A program made the position numbers and the translations under genes. From Blautia faecicola (GTDB lineage: Bacteria; Bacillota; Clostridia; Lachnospirales; Lachnospiraceae), in contig NZ_SDKC01000001.1 of assembly GCF_004123145.1 (NCBI RefSeq), positions 2,575,501 to 2,639,500 of the forward strand: a stretch of DNA of 64,000 nucleotides, written 5' to 3'. The notes beneath the pieces are model-generated. The model made no database searches. It was not told the DNA's origin and worked only from the letters and a program-made list of their open reading frames with translations. Positions 7,319 through 16,848 of the stretch are shown here, one piece after another. Within the stretch, counting starts at the first letter, position 1; each line of letters begins with the position of its first letter.

Positions 7319-7894
7319 TTACACATTCTCCTGAATATTTTTGATAAATCTTGCAGGCACACCCCCATAGACGGTACATGCCGGTACATCCTTGGTTACG
7401 ACAGCACCCGCAGCAATCACTGCACCATCTCCGATCGTGACACCTTTACAAATGGTTGCATTGGCACCTATCCAGACATTTTTTCCTATATGGATTGGTG
7501 CAGGAATCAGATTGCCCCGATGCTTTGGATTAAGACTGTGGTCTAGCGTAGCAATCACCACATTATGTCCAATCAATGCTCCGTCATCGATTGTGACGCC
7601 GCCCTGATCCTGAATCTTGACACCCGCATTGAAGAACACTTTTTTCCCCATCTTCAAATTCTTTCCGCAATCTGTATAAAACGGCGGAAACAGGGAAAAT
7701 GTTTCATCCACCCTTCTTCCCGTGATTTCACACATAATTTCAACAATTTCTTCGTTTGTATGGTAGCTTCCATTTAACTCTGTGGTCAGCCGTATTGCCT
7801 CCTGCGATAACTTGTGCATACATAAATGTGCCTCTGAACCTGCCTCAATCTCAGCTCCACTCTCCATGTATTTCAAAAATTCGTTCAGTTCCAT
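7319..7894 (-). CDS. Maltose/galactoside O-acetyltransferase-like enzyme
   Basis: The 191-residue protein contains left-handed beta-helix hexapeptide repeats ([48 protein letters not shown], each in part). The catalytic His lies in [10 protein letters not shown], and the protein ends [13 protein letters not shown], all typical of the LacA/Maa/NodL group. It transfers an acetyl group from acetyl-CoA to a sugar or related hydroxyl. The ATG at 7894 with GAGGTG upstream is preferred over an earlier in-frame ATG. It looks intact although its neighbours are broken. Confidence 0.85.
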   Translation of the reverse strand: MELNEFLKYMESGAEIEAGSEAHLCMHKLSQEAIRLTTELNGSYHTNEEIVEIMCEITGRRVDETFSLFPPFYTDCGKNLKMGKKVFFNAGVKIQDQGGVTIDDGALIGHNVVIATLDHSLNPKHRGNLIPAPIHIGKNVWIGANATICKGVTIGDGAVIAAGAVVTKDVPACTVYGGVPARFIKNIQENV

Positions 7895-7942
7895 TTCATT
7901 TTCACCTCGCTGAATCAAGACTCGCTCACGAGTCTTGCACGC

Positions 7943-8106
7943 TAGAGCGTGTCTGAAAAAGGCTTTTCGTGAGCTGCGAGTCTCAGTTTGTGGGAGATTT
8001 TATCCGAATGAGGGCGGCGTAGCGGGCTACGGCAACCGAATGAGGGTAAAATCTCCCGCAAAGTGGGGCTTGCAGATTGCGGAAATGATTTTTCAGACAC
8101 GCTCTA
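7943..8106. mobile_element. MITE copy 1 (160 bp, palindromic, TA target)
   Basis: The element starts GAGCGTGTCTGAAAAA and ends with its exact reverse complement, flanked on both sides by TA (7943-7944, 8105-8106). The interior is a diverged long palindrome with CCGAATGAGGG twice and a CGTAGC/GCTACG centre. It contains no gene. Copies 2 (about 16.99 kb, inverted) and 3 (about 36.69 kb) are nearly identical. Structure and TA duplication suggest mobilisation by an IS630/mariner-type transposase encoded elsewhere. Confidence 0.9.
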
Positions 8107-8261
8107 GATTCGGGGAAGCCTATGCTGATATATTTCCTTGTCGAATCTGTGCGCATCCTCGCGGAGCAAATTAACTTAAGCTGGAGTCCAGCTCTGACTG
8201 AGTTAATTATAATTTTCATCAAGGTAAATATCAAATTGCTATAATTTATATCTGGTTATTC

Positions 8262-8290
8262 TTGAAAGGAATATCCGTTTGATGTACAAT
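8262..8290 (+). promoter_or_regulatory. Sigma-A promoter of the LysR gene
   Basis: TTGAAA at 8262-8267 and TACAAT at 8285-8290 are separated by 17 bp, about 30 bp before the TTG start and its AAGGGAG site. Confidence 0.7.
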
Positions 8291-8319
8291 CAGGATATCA
8301 AAGAAGGGAGACTTTCAAA

Positions 8320-9195
8320 TTGGAATTACGAGTATTACGCTATTTTGCCACATCAGCCAGAGAAGGAAGCATGACAAAAGCGGCTGAAAAACTTCATGTT
8401 ACACAGCCTACACTGTCAAAACAAATAAAAGAGTTGGAAGAGGAACTTGGTCAGAAACTGTTCATCCGGGGAAATTACAATATCCATCTGACTCCGGAAG
8501 GCGAAATTCTCTATAAACGAGCTTTAGATATTCTTGAGATGGCAGACCAGACAACTGCTGAATTTGCTTCTATGAACCAGTTTAACGGCGGAGACCTGTA
8601 TCTTGGCTGTGCAGAATCCGACGGCATCTCTCTGCTTGCCAAAACTGCCGGACAACTACTGAAAAAACATGCCAATCTTCATTTTCATTTATACAGTGGA
8701 AATGCTGAAACCGTATGCGAACGCTTGGATAAAGGTCTGCTTGACTTTGCGTTTGTTGTTCAAAATATTGATGTGTCCAAGTACTCGTATCTGGAGCTTC
8801 CTGTGAAAGATACTTGGGGCTTGCTTATGCGAAAAGACAACCCCCTTGTATCGAAACAATCCATAGCACTGGAAGATCTGCTGGGGCTTCCGCTTATTGT
8901 CTCCAGACAAGGTGCAACCAACGAAATGCCGCAGTGGCTTCAAAAAAATTATTCTCGCCTAAATATTGTTGCCACCTATGATCTGATTTTTAATGCATCT
9001 ATTCTCGTCCGTGAAGGTATCGGACTTGCGCTCGGATTTGACAAGCTGGTAAGCACCAGCGCAGACAGCATCCTTTGTTTCCGCCCAATCACACCTGCTA
9101 TTGTCTCTCCCATGCGTCTGATATGGAGAAAAGACCAGCAGTTCTCCCGTGTGGCGACGCTGTTTTTAGAAGAACTGAAACCGTTGTGTTTCTAA
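8320..9195 (+). CDS. LysR-family transcriptional regulator
   Basis: The 291-residue protein has the N-terminal winged HTH (LRYFATSAREGSMTKAAEKL, TQPTLSKQIKELEEELG) and a C-terminal effector domain of normal length. It starts at TTG behind AAGGGAG. It is divergent from the acetyltransferase and flavodoxin-remnant group across MITE copy 1. Regulators of this group usually control the neighbouring redox and hydrolase genes, which here are largely destroyed, so it may now be an orphan. No complete downstream partner gene lies on its strand. Confidence 0.9.
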   Translation: MELRVLRYFATSAREGSMTKAAEKLHVTQPTLSKQIKELEEELGQKLFIRGNYNIHLTPEGEILYKRALDILEMADQTTAEFASMNQFNGGDLYLGCAESDGISLLAKTAGQLLKKHANLHFHLYSGNAETVCERLDKGLLDFAFVVQNIDVSKYSYLELPVKDTWGLLMRKDNPLVSKQSIALEDLLGLPLIVSRQGATNEMPQWLQKNYSRLNIVATYDLIFNASILVREGIGLALGFDKLVSTSADSILCFRPITPAIVSPMRLIWRKDQQFSRVATLFLEELKPLCF

Positions 9196-9525
9196 ATCTT
9201 CGTTACTCGCAAGAAGGTCCCGCCATTGCACAATAAGATTTTATGACCTGATTTTCTTCCGTAGGCACACTTTGGTTGTCCTTGTAGGACCACCTGCTGC
9301 TCGCTCTAACCTTTTTAGCGTTCTATTCAGCCTGATAGAGGCAAAAAAATACCCCGTTGGTTTCCCAACGAGGCATCAAAGACGATTCTATTCTGTTTTC
9401 TGTAAACTGTTATCCATCTTTCCTGGTGACCGTTTGCTGCAACCTTTTTTAACACTATTTTTGCAAATAAACAGGATGCCGACATTTGAAATACCGACAC
9501 CCTGTTTGCAAAATTCGAAAATGCC
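9196..9525. other. Intergenic region between convergent LysR and CocE genes
   Basis: This region holds the CocE terminator at 9343-9373 and an imperfect hairpin AAACAGG...CCTGTTT at about 9468-9504, closer to the CocE stop. I see no open frame with a ribosome binding site and no RNA gene. Confidence 0.6.
9343..9373 (-). terminator. Terminator downstream of the CocE-type hydrolase gene
   Basis: On the minus strand CGTTGG and CCAACG form the stem core, extended by two G-C pairs across one mismatch. A run of seven T residues follows. Confidence 0.7.
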
Positions 9526-11619
9526 TTACTGCTCCATACGAACCGTAATCTTGGACGGATACTGTCCGCCATGGAAGATTGTATTATGTGCAACAACCGT
9601 TGTCTGGCTGTTGAAACCGTCTTTTGTATTGCTGTTCGGGAATACAAAGTTCTTCGCACTGGAGGTAATCGTCACGCGAATTCGATGTCCCTTCTTAAAG
9701 CAGTTGGAAATCTTCGTCGTGAGGATTGTCAGCGGAACTACCTCGCCCGGATTTAAGAAGTCTGCATGGTCAAATCCATTGCGATACTTCGCAGATAAGA
9801 TACCATCTGCCAGTTTGATAGAACGGCCATTTTCATCTACATCCGTTAATCGAACCATGAAATCCGTGTCCGGTGCATCGGAAGCGATGTAAAGAGACAC
9901 GGTTATATCGCCTGTGATTACCACGTCCTTCTCCAGCGGATCCGTGGAGTAACACAGCATATCCTGACGTTTCTCCTCCTCTGTATAGTCCTCCGGAACC
10001 TCGATTTCATTTTCCGACATATCGATGATATGAGTTGACGGATTCTGAGGATCATAATCATAGCTGTCCTGGCTCTCCTTCTCCGGCAGTTTAAAGGAAA
10101 GAACTCCATCACCGGAGGATGTGTTGGCATGACCACAGCTGTCCAGGTAAATCTCTATTTCCTGGGTCTTCGGAATTGGCCAGTTGGAAGCTGTCTTCCA
10201 TGTTTCCTGTCCGACGGTATAATACTCAACTGGAGCTGTTTTATCAATTCCGTTGTCTACGCCCTTCAGATGATGCTCAAACCACTGGAAATAGATAAAA
10301 TCTAAGTCAAAGCGCAGAGCCTCGTCACCAAATGACACTCCATGCATATCGTATTTGCTGTTTCCGCTATGCTGCCACGGACCTAGAATTACTTTTCTCA
10401 TGCCTTCCGGGAAATCATGCACAAGCTCCAGAGCCTCTGTCGTTCCCATTCCATTATCATCAAACCAGCCGGACTGTATGAGAGCCGGGATCTGCGCATG
10501 CACAGAGCGCTCCTTCCAGTTGGAACGGTGCCAGAATTCATCATAATCTGAATTTTCCAGCCATTTATCCAGGAACGGAACAGGATATCCCAGTGCTTTT
10601 TCTGCAAGCTGATCTAACGGGCGAATGTTCAATACTTCTTCCCAGTCATCCCGCTCCATCAGTTCCGGATGGAATTTTTTCTGAGAAACAGCAAATCCCC
10701 AGGCAAGCATTCCAGAGGTAAAACAGCCGCCTCTTCTCGGCAGATCCACAAATGCACTTCCTGCACATACGACGCTGATCAAGGCTTTCAGGTGAGGATT
10801 TCCGCTAGCTGCTGCTGCCCACTGTACATATCCCAGGTAGGAACCTCCTACCATGCCGACACTGCCTGAAGACCAGGACTGATCTGCAATCCAGTTCAGA
10901 GTATCATCGCCATCTTCCACCTCAGAGTGATTCGGAATCCATTCTCCTTCGCTGAGGTTGCGGCCCCGCACGTCCTGAACTACGACTGCATAACCGCGTT
11001 GTACGTATCGATAGTAAACCTCACAGCCATCTTCTTTTCCATATGGTGTACGAATCAATACCGCCGGCACCTTCTCGTCCAGCCCAGCCGGCACATAAAC
11101 ATCCGTTGACAGATGAATACCATCCCGCATAGGAACCGGAAAGCTTCCAAGATGACTGACTCCGTATATTTTCTCATCCGGCCAGGTATTCTTCCACATT
11201 TTAAGAACCGTTCTGTCCTCCTCGCCGTTCCGTACCAGTACTGTAACCATTTCTCTTGCCGGACAGCACACTGCAAGCAGCTCACCATTCTCTACCAGCT
11301 TATTATTCGGGAATTTGACATCACGCTGCAGATACCAGGAATCCTTACTGCTTGTATAGCGCTCTGCGCCTTCCGGCAGATCTACGATGACTTCCCCGTC
11401 TCCCACAAGTTTCTGTTCATAGCTATGGAGCTGATGTGACAGCTTCAATAAGTCAATTTTGGTAAATGATTTATAAAAGGCATTGTCCTCTTCCGACAAA
11501 GTCTCCCACGGAAGCAGCTTACCCGATGCAATATCCAGTTTTTGAATGGAGATCGGCTGCGTATCAAAATCAAGTTCCGCATAAAGAATTCCCGATACAT
11601 ACAAATGATATAGTTTCAT
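9526..11619 (-). CDS. CocE/NonD-type alpha/beta hydrolase (X-Pro dipeptidyl-peptidase S15 family)
   Basis: The 697-residue protein contains PVPMRDGIHLSTDVYVP at about 161-177, the usual start of the S15 catalytic domain. The nucleophile lies in VGGSYLG (S260), an aspartate in SGWFDDNG (387-388) and the histidine in GPWQHSG (H417). A C-terminal jelly-roll X-Pro-like domain follows (TDFMVRLTDVDENG). About 150 N-terminal residues precede the catalytic domain and are longer than in most family members. No signal peptide is seen, so it acts in the cytoplasm, probably on peptides or acyl esters. It shares strand and neighbourhood with the epimerase and permease genes. Confidence 0.85.
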   Translation of the reverse strand: MKLYHLYVSGILYAELDFDTQPISIQKLDIASGKLLPWETLSEEDNAFYKSFTKIDLLKLSHQLHSYEQKLVGDGEVIVDLPEGAERYTSSKDSWYLQRDVKFPNNKLVENGELLAVCCPAREMVTVLVRNGEEDRTVLKMWKNTWPDEKIYGVSHLGSFPVPMRDGIHLSTDVYVPAGLDEKVPAVLIRTPYGKEDGCEVYYRYVQRGYAVVVQDVRGRNLSEGEWIPNHSEVEDGDDTLNWIADQSWSSGSVGMVGGSYLGYVQWAAAASGNPHLKALISVVCAGSAFVDLPRRGGCFTSGMLAWGFAVSQKKFHPELMERDDWEEVLNIRPLDQLAEKALGYPVPFLDKWLENSDYDEFWHRSNWKERSVHAQIPALIQSGWFDDNGMGTTEALELVHDFPEGMRKVILGPWQHSGNSKYDMHGVSFGDEALRFDLDFIYFQWFEHHLKGVDNGIDKTAPVEYYTVGQETWKTASNWPIPKTQEIEIYLDSCGHANTSSGDGVLSFKLPEKESQDSYDYDPQNPSTHIIDMSENEIEVPEDYTEEEKRQDMLCYSTDPLEKDVVITGDITVSLYIASDAPDTDFMVRLTDVDENGRSIKLADGILSAKYRNGFDHADFLNPGEVVPLTILTTKISNCFKKGHRIRVTITSSAKNFVFPNSNTKDGFNSQTTVVAHNTIFHGGQYPSKITVRMEQ

Positions 11620-11679
11620 AACGATTCATCTCCCTATTCGCTGCTGTGCACACATGTGTACACAGTTACTATGTTCCTG

Positions 11680-12855
11680 TTATACTCCGATGATGCCGCG
11701 GATAGCATAAGCAACTGCAATACCAAGGTAGTTGCCCATCGCTCCGGCCAGAACGCCCATCAGAAGACCGGTTGTAATCATAGTTTTCCACTGTGCACTT
11801 GATGCAATCAGAGCAGCTGTCGGGCCGTCAGAAATACATGCCACAGCAGAAAGAAGAACATACTCAAATTTTACCTTCAACAGTCTCGTTACAAGCAGAT
11901 GCAGTACAATGCAGCTGACGATAACGCAGAAGCAGAATAAGGTAATATAGAATGTAGATCCGAAGAACTGTTTCAGATCAACGGCGAATCCAATGGTGGT
12001 CAGGAATAACAGTGCCACAAAAAGTCCCAGGTCAAAGTTGCCGCGCAGCTTACGTACTGCCGGAATCTGTGCAATGATAATCGAGAAGGTCGTAATCAGA
12101 ATAATACGTCCTGCACTGCGGAAGCCCGGTCCAAATACCATACCTGCAATGGTCGTAGCTGCCCATACGGTTCCGAAGCCAATTGCCAACAGCCATGCGA
12201 TCTCCTGAATGGACCATTCCTTGGATGCCATCAGTTCTTCATGATCTCCGTCGCCCTGCAGCTCTGCCTCTGTCATCTCATACGGCCACAGCTTTCTCAG
12301 CCGTTTTGAATTTTTGTAGATAGCCGGTGCCGCAAACATAAGAATCAGACTCGGAATACCGATTACATAGTCTGCTGCATTAGCAGCCGCAATGGTTCCT
12401 CTTGAAGCATCAAGTCCAACTGCAATTGCTGTCAGGTTGGAACTTCCTCCTGTATAGGTTCCGACAAACATTCCGGCAATCTTCCATCCCTCATCAATCT
12501 TGGATGCGAATAAAACACCAAACAGGAATGCCATCAGGCAGACACTTGCCGCTGCAGATACCAGTGCAATAATCGAGTTTCTGTTTAACAGTTTTTTCAT
12601 CTGTCTCAGATCCAGACTCAGCAGACAGATAGAAACAGACAGCGGAACACAATAGCCGCTGAGTGCATCATAGGTTGGACTTGACACCGGTACAATTTTC
12701 AGGTTTGAAAGAACAATACCGGTAACAATAACCGTTAAAGCCGGCCCAAGTACCTTGAACACTTTAAAGCGCTGAAGCCAAAAGCCGGCAGCTACCATAA
12801 GAAACATAACCAGAAGCAATGCGCCTTCTGATGAAAATAATGTTGTGCTTTCCAT
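11680..12855 (-). CDS. DUF819 (YjcL-like) multi-pass membrane protein, probable transporter
   Basis: The 391-residue protein from the ATG at 12855 has about ten hydrophobic segments and the DUF819 pattern (GTYTGGSSNLTAIAVGL; AVACISDGPTAALIASSAQW, in part). The longer open frame upstream runs through a GC-rich intergenic palindrome and is rejected. The family is uncharacterised but often sits beside dipeptide epimerase genes. Lying between a dipeptide epimerase and a peptide-hydrolase-like enzyme, it may move peptides or amino-acid derivatives; that is inference. Confidence 0.85.
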   Translation of the reverse strand: MESTTLFSSEGALLLVMFLMVAAGFWLQRFKVFKVLGPALTVIVTGIVLSNLKIVPVSSPTYDALSGYCVPLSVSICLLSLDLRQMKKLLNRNSIIALVSAAASVCLMAFLFGVLFASKIDEGWKIAGMFVGTYTGGSSNLTAIAVGLDASRGTIAAANAADYVIGIPSLILMFAAPAIYKNSKRLRKLWPYEMTEAELQGDGDHEELMASKEWSIQEIAWLLAIGFGTVWAATTIAGMVFGPGFRSAGRIILITTFSIIIAQIPAVRKLRGNFDLGLFVALLFLTTIGFAVDLKQFFGSTFYITLFCFCVIVSCIVLHLLVTRLLKVKFEYVLLSAVACISDGPTAALIASSAQWKTMITTGLLMGVLAGAMGNYLGIAVAYAIRGIIGV

Positions 12856-12944
12856 ATATAATAAGTAATCCTTTCTAGTGATGAAGATGCATAACTGTTC
12901 ACATGTGCCCAGCAAAATTCTCTTCGTTATTGTAATATTCAACT

Positions 12945-13000
12945 CAAGCCTCCGCGAGGCCCGGCGTATGACTTCGGTCAACGCATCCCCGCGGAGCATT
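12945..13000. repeat. GC-rich intergenic palindrome between epimerase and DUF819 genes
   Basis: On the minus strand GCTCCGCGGGGATGCG is answered by GGGCCTCGCGGAGGC about 20 bases later, forming a strong stem. The sequence GCTCCGCG-GGATGCG also occurs near 8150, so it belongs to a dispersed family. It may stabilise the upstream transcript or weaken readthrough. Confidence 0.5.
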
Positions 13001-13011
13001 TATTATCCGAA

Positions 13012-14085
13012 TTAGAAATCCAGATCCAGACCAAGACCCGGTTTCTGAGACAGTGTATATACGCCACCCTCGATGGTGAAGCCACCCGGCATTCCCATCT
13101 CCGGATCTACTGCATACATGAAGCTGTCGCAATCTGCCTCTGTGATATTGCTCTTAGCTGCAACCAGGCTGACACCTGCTGCAATCGCAACCTTCGTCTC
13201 CAGCATACAGCCAACCATACAATTTACATGATTTGCTTCTGCGATTGCATTGATCTTCTCTGCCGGATACAGACCACCGCACTTCATCAGCTTAATGTTC
13301 AGAATATCTGCTGCATCCATCTTGCAGGCTCTTGCTGCATCGATCGGAGAATGAATAGATTCATCCAGCATAATCTGCATATCAACCTTCTGGCGAAGGA
13401 TCTTGGAACCGTCCATATCCCACCATGGCAGGCACTGCTCTACTGCATCAACACCGATTTTTTCGAATTCTTTCAGAACTCTTACCGCATCATTTACAGT
13501 ATATCCCTGGTTTGCATCCACACGCAGACGGATATCCGGTCCAACTGCTTCACGAATCAGAGTAAGTGCACGAATATCATCCGCCGGGTTAATTCCAGCT
13601 TTCACCTTCAGAATACGGAATCCATCACGCTCAACACGCTCTTTTGCTTCCTGTGCCATCAGTTCCGGCTTATCAATACCGATTGTCATATCTGTCACGA
13701 TCTGGTCACGGTATCCGCCCAGTACCTTGTACAGCGGCTGGTTCATAACCTTGCCCTTCAGATCATACAGTGCAATATCGATTGCAGCCTTTGCTGAGGT
13801 ATTGCCGGAAATCAGACGATCCATCATCAGATGAATTCCCTCAATATTCATCGGATCCATACCGATCAGACCCTGTTTAAACAATTTAAGAACTTCCAGA
13901 ACGGTTGCACTGTTCTCTCCGGTAACCGGTTCAAACGGAGCTGCCTCTCCGATTCCATAGATTCCCTCATCTGTCATAACTTTTACCAGAACATTCACAG
14001 AATGATCCTGTACGGCAAATGCAATACGGAACGGCTTCTTCATCGGAATGTGAATCACTTCTACTTTTACATCAGTAATTTTCAT
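13012..14085 (-). CDS. Dipeptide epimerase (L-Ala-D/L-Glu epimerase-like, enolase superfamily)
   Basis: The 357-residue protein has the epimerase residues at the expected places: K160-x-K162 in ILKVKAGI, metal ligands D190 (RVDANQ), E216 (VEQ) and D241 (LDES), and K265 in NIKLMKCGG. These match the muconate-lactonizing subgroup that epimerises dipeptides such as L-Ala-D-Glu from murein. The exact dipeptide cannot be read from sequence. It is the first gene of the set, driven by a TTGACT-N17-TAAAAT promoter overlapped by an inverted repeat. Confidence 0.88.
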   Translation of the reverse strand: MKITDVKVEVIHIPMKKPFRIAFAVQDHSVNVLVKVMTDEGIYGIGEAAPFEPVTGENSATVLEVLKLFKQGLIGMDPMNIEGIHLMMDRLISGNTSAKAAIDIALYDLKGKVMNQPLYKVLGGYRDQIVTDMTIGIDKPELMAQEAKERVERDGFRILKVKAGINPADDIRALTLIREAVGPDIRLRVDANQGYTVNDAVRVLKEFEKIGVDAVEQCLPWWDMDGSKILRQKVDMQIMLDESIHSPIDAARACKMDAADILNIKLMKCGGLYPAEKINAIAEANHVNCMVGCMLETKVAIAAGVSLVAAKSNITEADCDSFMYAVDPEMGMPGGFTIEGGVYTLSQKPGLGLDLDF

Positions 14086-14101
14086 ATTAGACCTCCATAC
14101 T

Positions 14102-14133
14102 GTAAAATTATTTTAAAATTAGTATAATTTTAC
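14102..14133. promoter_or_regulatory. Inverted-repeat operator over the epimerase promoter
   Basis: GTAAAATTAT at 14102-14111 is the exact reverse complement of ATAATTTTAC at 14124-14133, with a 12-bp spacer. The right arm overlaps the -10 box of the epimerase promoter. The likely binder is the divergent XRE/cupin protein. Confidence 0.5.
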
Positions 14134-14155
14134 TCTCACTAAAATATATAGTCAA
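14127..14155 (-). promoter_or_regulatory. Sigma-A promoter of the epimerase-DUF819-CocE gene set
   Basis: On the minus strand TTGACT (14150-14155) and TAAAAT (14127-14132) are spaced by 17 bp, about 45 bp before the epimerase ATG. Confidence 0.65.
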
Positions 14156-14325
14156 CCTTTTCCCGTTCAAAATACAAAATTAAGGATTTTGCATAAAAAA
14201 TATTCCATAAATCTGTGAAAATAAGCCAAAGTCGAAACAGATAATAAGGCAAATAGGAGAATAGTAAACTTTAATATTTTTATATATATAAAACAAATCA
14301 AACTCTGGTTTATTTACAAAAACAA

Positions 14326-14334
14326 TGGTATACT
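14326..14334 (+). promoter_or_regulatory. Extended -10 promoter of the XRE/cupin gene
   Basis: TGGTATACT fits the TGn-TATAAT extended -10 pattern about 65 bp before the start codon. No good -35 box is seen, as is common for such promoters. Confidence 0.45.
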
Positions 14335-14398
14335 AATACAGACAGCGGATTCCGCTGAAGATCATAGAATAAAGTACATCGAACAGGGGGATTACAAT

Positions 14399-14983
14399 AT
14401 GCTCGGTGAGCAGATACGCAACATAAGAAAATCAAGAGACTTTACACTAAAAGCCCTGGCTGAACAGACAGGACTTTCCATTGGCTATATATCCCAGATA
14501 GAGCGCAATCTGACGGACCCATCCCTGTCAACGCTTCGCAAAATCAGCGCTGCTCTGGATGTTCCCACCTATCTTTTTATGGGAGAAGCCGAAGCTGACA
14601 ACACACTGACTATCAGAAAAAATCAGGTCATCACTTTATCACAGCCCCATTCCAATATCCGTTACCATCTGCTGACGCCGATGCCATCGGCAGAATTTGT
14701 TCCCCAGTCTCTGATTATCGGTTTTGAGCTGGAAGCACATGCTAAGGATGGCGAACGCCCTGTGATTCACCCCAGTGAGGAGATCATCATGGTCCAGTCC
14801 GGAGAACTGGATGTTATCATCGGAACCGAGAGAATTCACCTGATGGAAGGGGATTCGACGCTGATTCGATCCAACCTTCCCCATATTGTGGAAAACACGA
14901 CAGACAAGCAAATGACCGGTATTTCCGTATTCACACCGGCCATCTGGTTTCCATCCATACGAAGAACTGAACAGAACGGATAA
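14399..14983 (+). CDS. XRE-family regulator with C-terminal cupin domain
   Basis: The 194-residue protein has an N-terminal HTH (IRNIRKSRDFTLKALAEQTG, SIGYISQIERNLTDPSL) and a cupin barrel from about residue 85 (HPSEEIIMVQSGELDVIIG, MEGDSTLIRSNLPHIVEN). Such regulators sense a small ligand in the barrel and control nearby catabolic genes. It is divergent from the epimerase-DUF819-CocE set and probably represses it through the inverted repeat at 14102-14133. The start follows an AGGGGG site. Confidence 0.88.
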   Translation: MLGEQIRNIRKSRDFTLKALAEQTGLSIGYISQIERNLTDPSLSTLRKISAALDVPTYLFMGEAEADNTLTIRKNQVITLSQPHSNIRYHLLTPMPSAEFVPQSLIIGFELEAHAKDGERPVIHPSEEIIMVQSGELDVIIGTERIHLMEGDSTLIRSNLPHIVENTTDKQMTGISVFTPAIWFPSIRRTEQNG

Positions 14984-14986
14984 AAC

Positions 14987-15713
<727 letters not shown>

Positions 15714-16158
15714 GGCAGCAAATGAACTATAGGAAATCATCATTCCAACCGAGAAGCCTGCCAGTATTTTGGATTGGAATAACCACCCCAGTGAGAGCGG
15801 AGAATACAGCAATGTTTCTAAGGTGTGTTTTTCTTTTTCGCCCACGAAGGAGCTTGCAGCCATGACAGACGACGCCATGATCGGGGATGATCAGAAAGAA
15901 GGATGGCATGATTTGATTCAATATCAGGCTAAAAATTTGCTGTTGCTGGCTGTACTCCCCATTGGGAGCAGGCAGCATATCCAGTAGTTTCTGAAAATCT
16001 GAGGCAGCATCGGGAGCAAATGATATTACAAACACAAAAATGGACGGCAAAGCAATGGTAAGCACAATCGGTACGATAAGAAGAACCGCGAAAACCTGCT
16101 TATTTGATGTAACGCTTCGCATATCCTTTTTAATTAAGGCGAATTGTCCAATATTCAT
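15714..16158 (-). pseudogene. ABC-2 type permease remnant, frameshifted and 3'-deleted
   Basis: The 5' part reads MNIGQFALIKKDMRSVTSN with a first membrane segment (VFAVLLIVPIVLTIALPSIF) and runs to IMPSFFLIIP. The frame then shifts and continues as MAASSFVGEKEKHTLETLLYSP..GWLFQSKILAGF, a typical ABC-2 permease coupling region. It ends abruptly by joining the PstB-like ATPase start near 15710; the remaining membrane segments are gone. It overlaps the end of the upstream ATPase remnant by 4 bp, as in the original operon. Confidence 0.8.
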
Positions 16159-16760
16159 GTATTTTCACGCTCCGTTTCCGCATGTTCCCGGTCGATCAGA
16201 GAAAAGTAGATTTCTTCCAATGACATCTGTTGTTCCGATACATGGTACAAATCACCACCGGCCTCTACAATTCTTTTTACGATGAGCGGGATGTCATGCT
16301 CTGAGGCCACATCCATCTCATAGATGTGATCTCCGATTTTCTGATATCTCATGTCCTTTGGCATACGGCTTGCTTTTATCCGTACCTTAGTATTCTGGCA
16401 GGCCATAGACCGCAGTTCTGTAATATCTCCTGTGGCAAATAAGCGTCCCTTGTTCATAAGTCCGTATGTCGTACAGATTTCCTGCGCATACCGAAGCTGA
16501 TGCGTACAAAGAAATACTGTGATTCCTTCGGCAGCCTGCTCCTGAATCAGAGCATTCACATTCTGTGCGCTTTCGGGGTCAAGGCCGGAGGTCGGCTCAT
16601 CCAGAAACAAAATCTGCGGACGGTGAAGTAATGCTCTGGCCAAAGAGAGCCGCTGGCGCATGCCGGTAGAATAAGTGGCCAGCTTGCGATCCATCACATC
16701 TGCCAGTTCCAGTCGCTGTAAGAGCAGTTTTGCTCTATCTGTACATTCCGAACGGCTCAT
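16155..16760 (-). pseudogene. ABC transporter ATP-binding protein, 5'-truncated (CcmA-like)
   Basis: The remaining 200 residues contain the signature YSTGMRQRLSLARAL, Walker B ILFLDEPTSGLDP, the H-loop LCTHQLRYAQEI and a normal C-terminal domain. Walker A and the first 90 or so residues are absent. Upstream the frame meets a stop within about 30 codons, close to the KTR terminator. A deletion probably removed the 5' end, so ATP binding is lost. Confidence 0.85.
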
Positions 16761-16806
16761 GCCAAAAAATTTGCAGTTCCTCTTTTCTCAATTGATGTGA
16801 TAAAAA

Positions 16807-16848
16807 AGACGCAGTACAAACCTATTCATCGGTCTGCACTGCGTCTAA
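16807..16848 (-). terminator. Terminator of the tetR-KTR operon
   Basis: AGACGCAGT and ACTGCGTCT pair across a 22-base loop and the minus-strand transcript ends in six T residues. The stem overlaps the KTR stop codon. Confidence 0.7.

Larger units (their letters stand above)
14086..14398. other. Divergent AT-rich control region between epimerase and XRE/cupin gene
   Basis: The region contains the epimerase promoter and inverted repeat at 14102-14155 and an extended -10 for the regulator at 14326-14334. The remainder is A/T-rich without an open frame. Confidence 0.6.
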
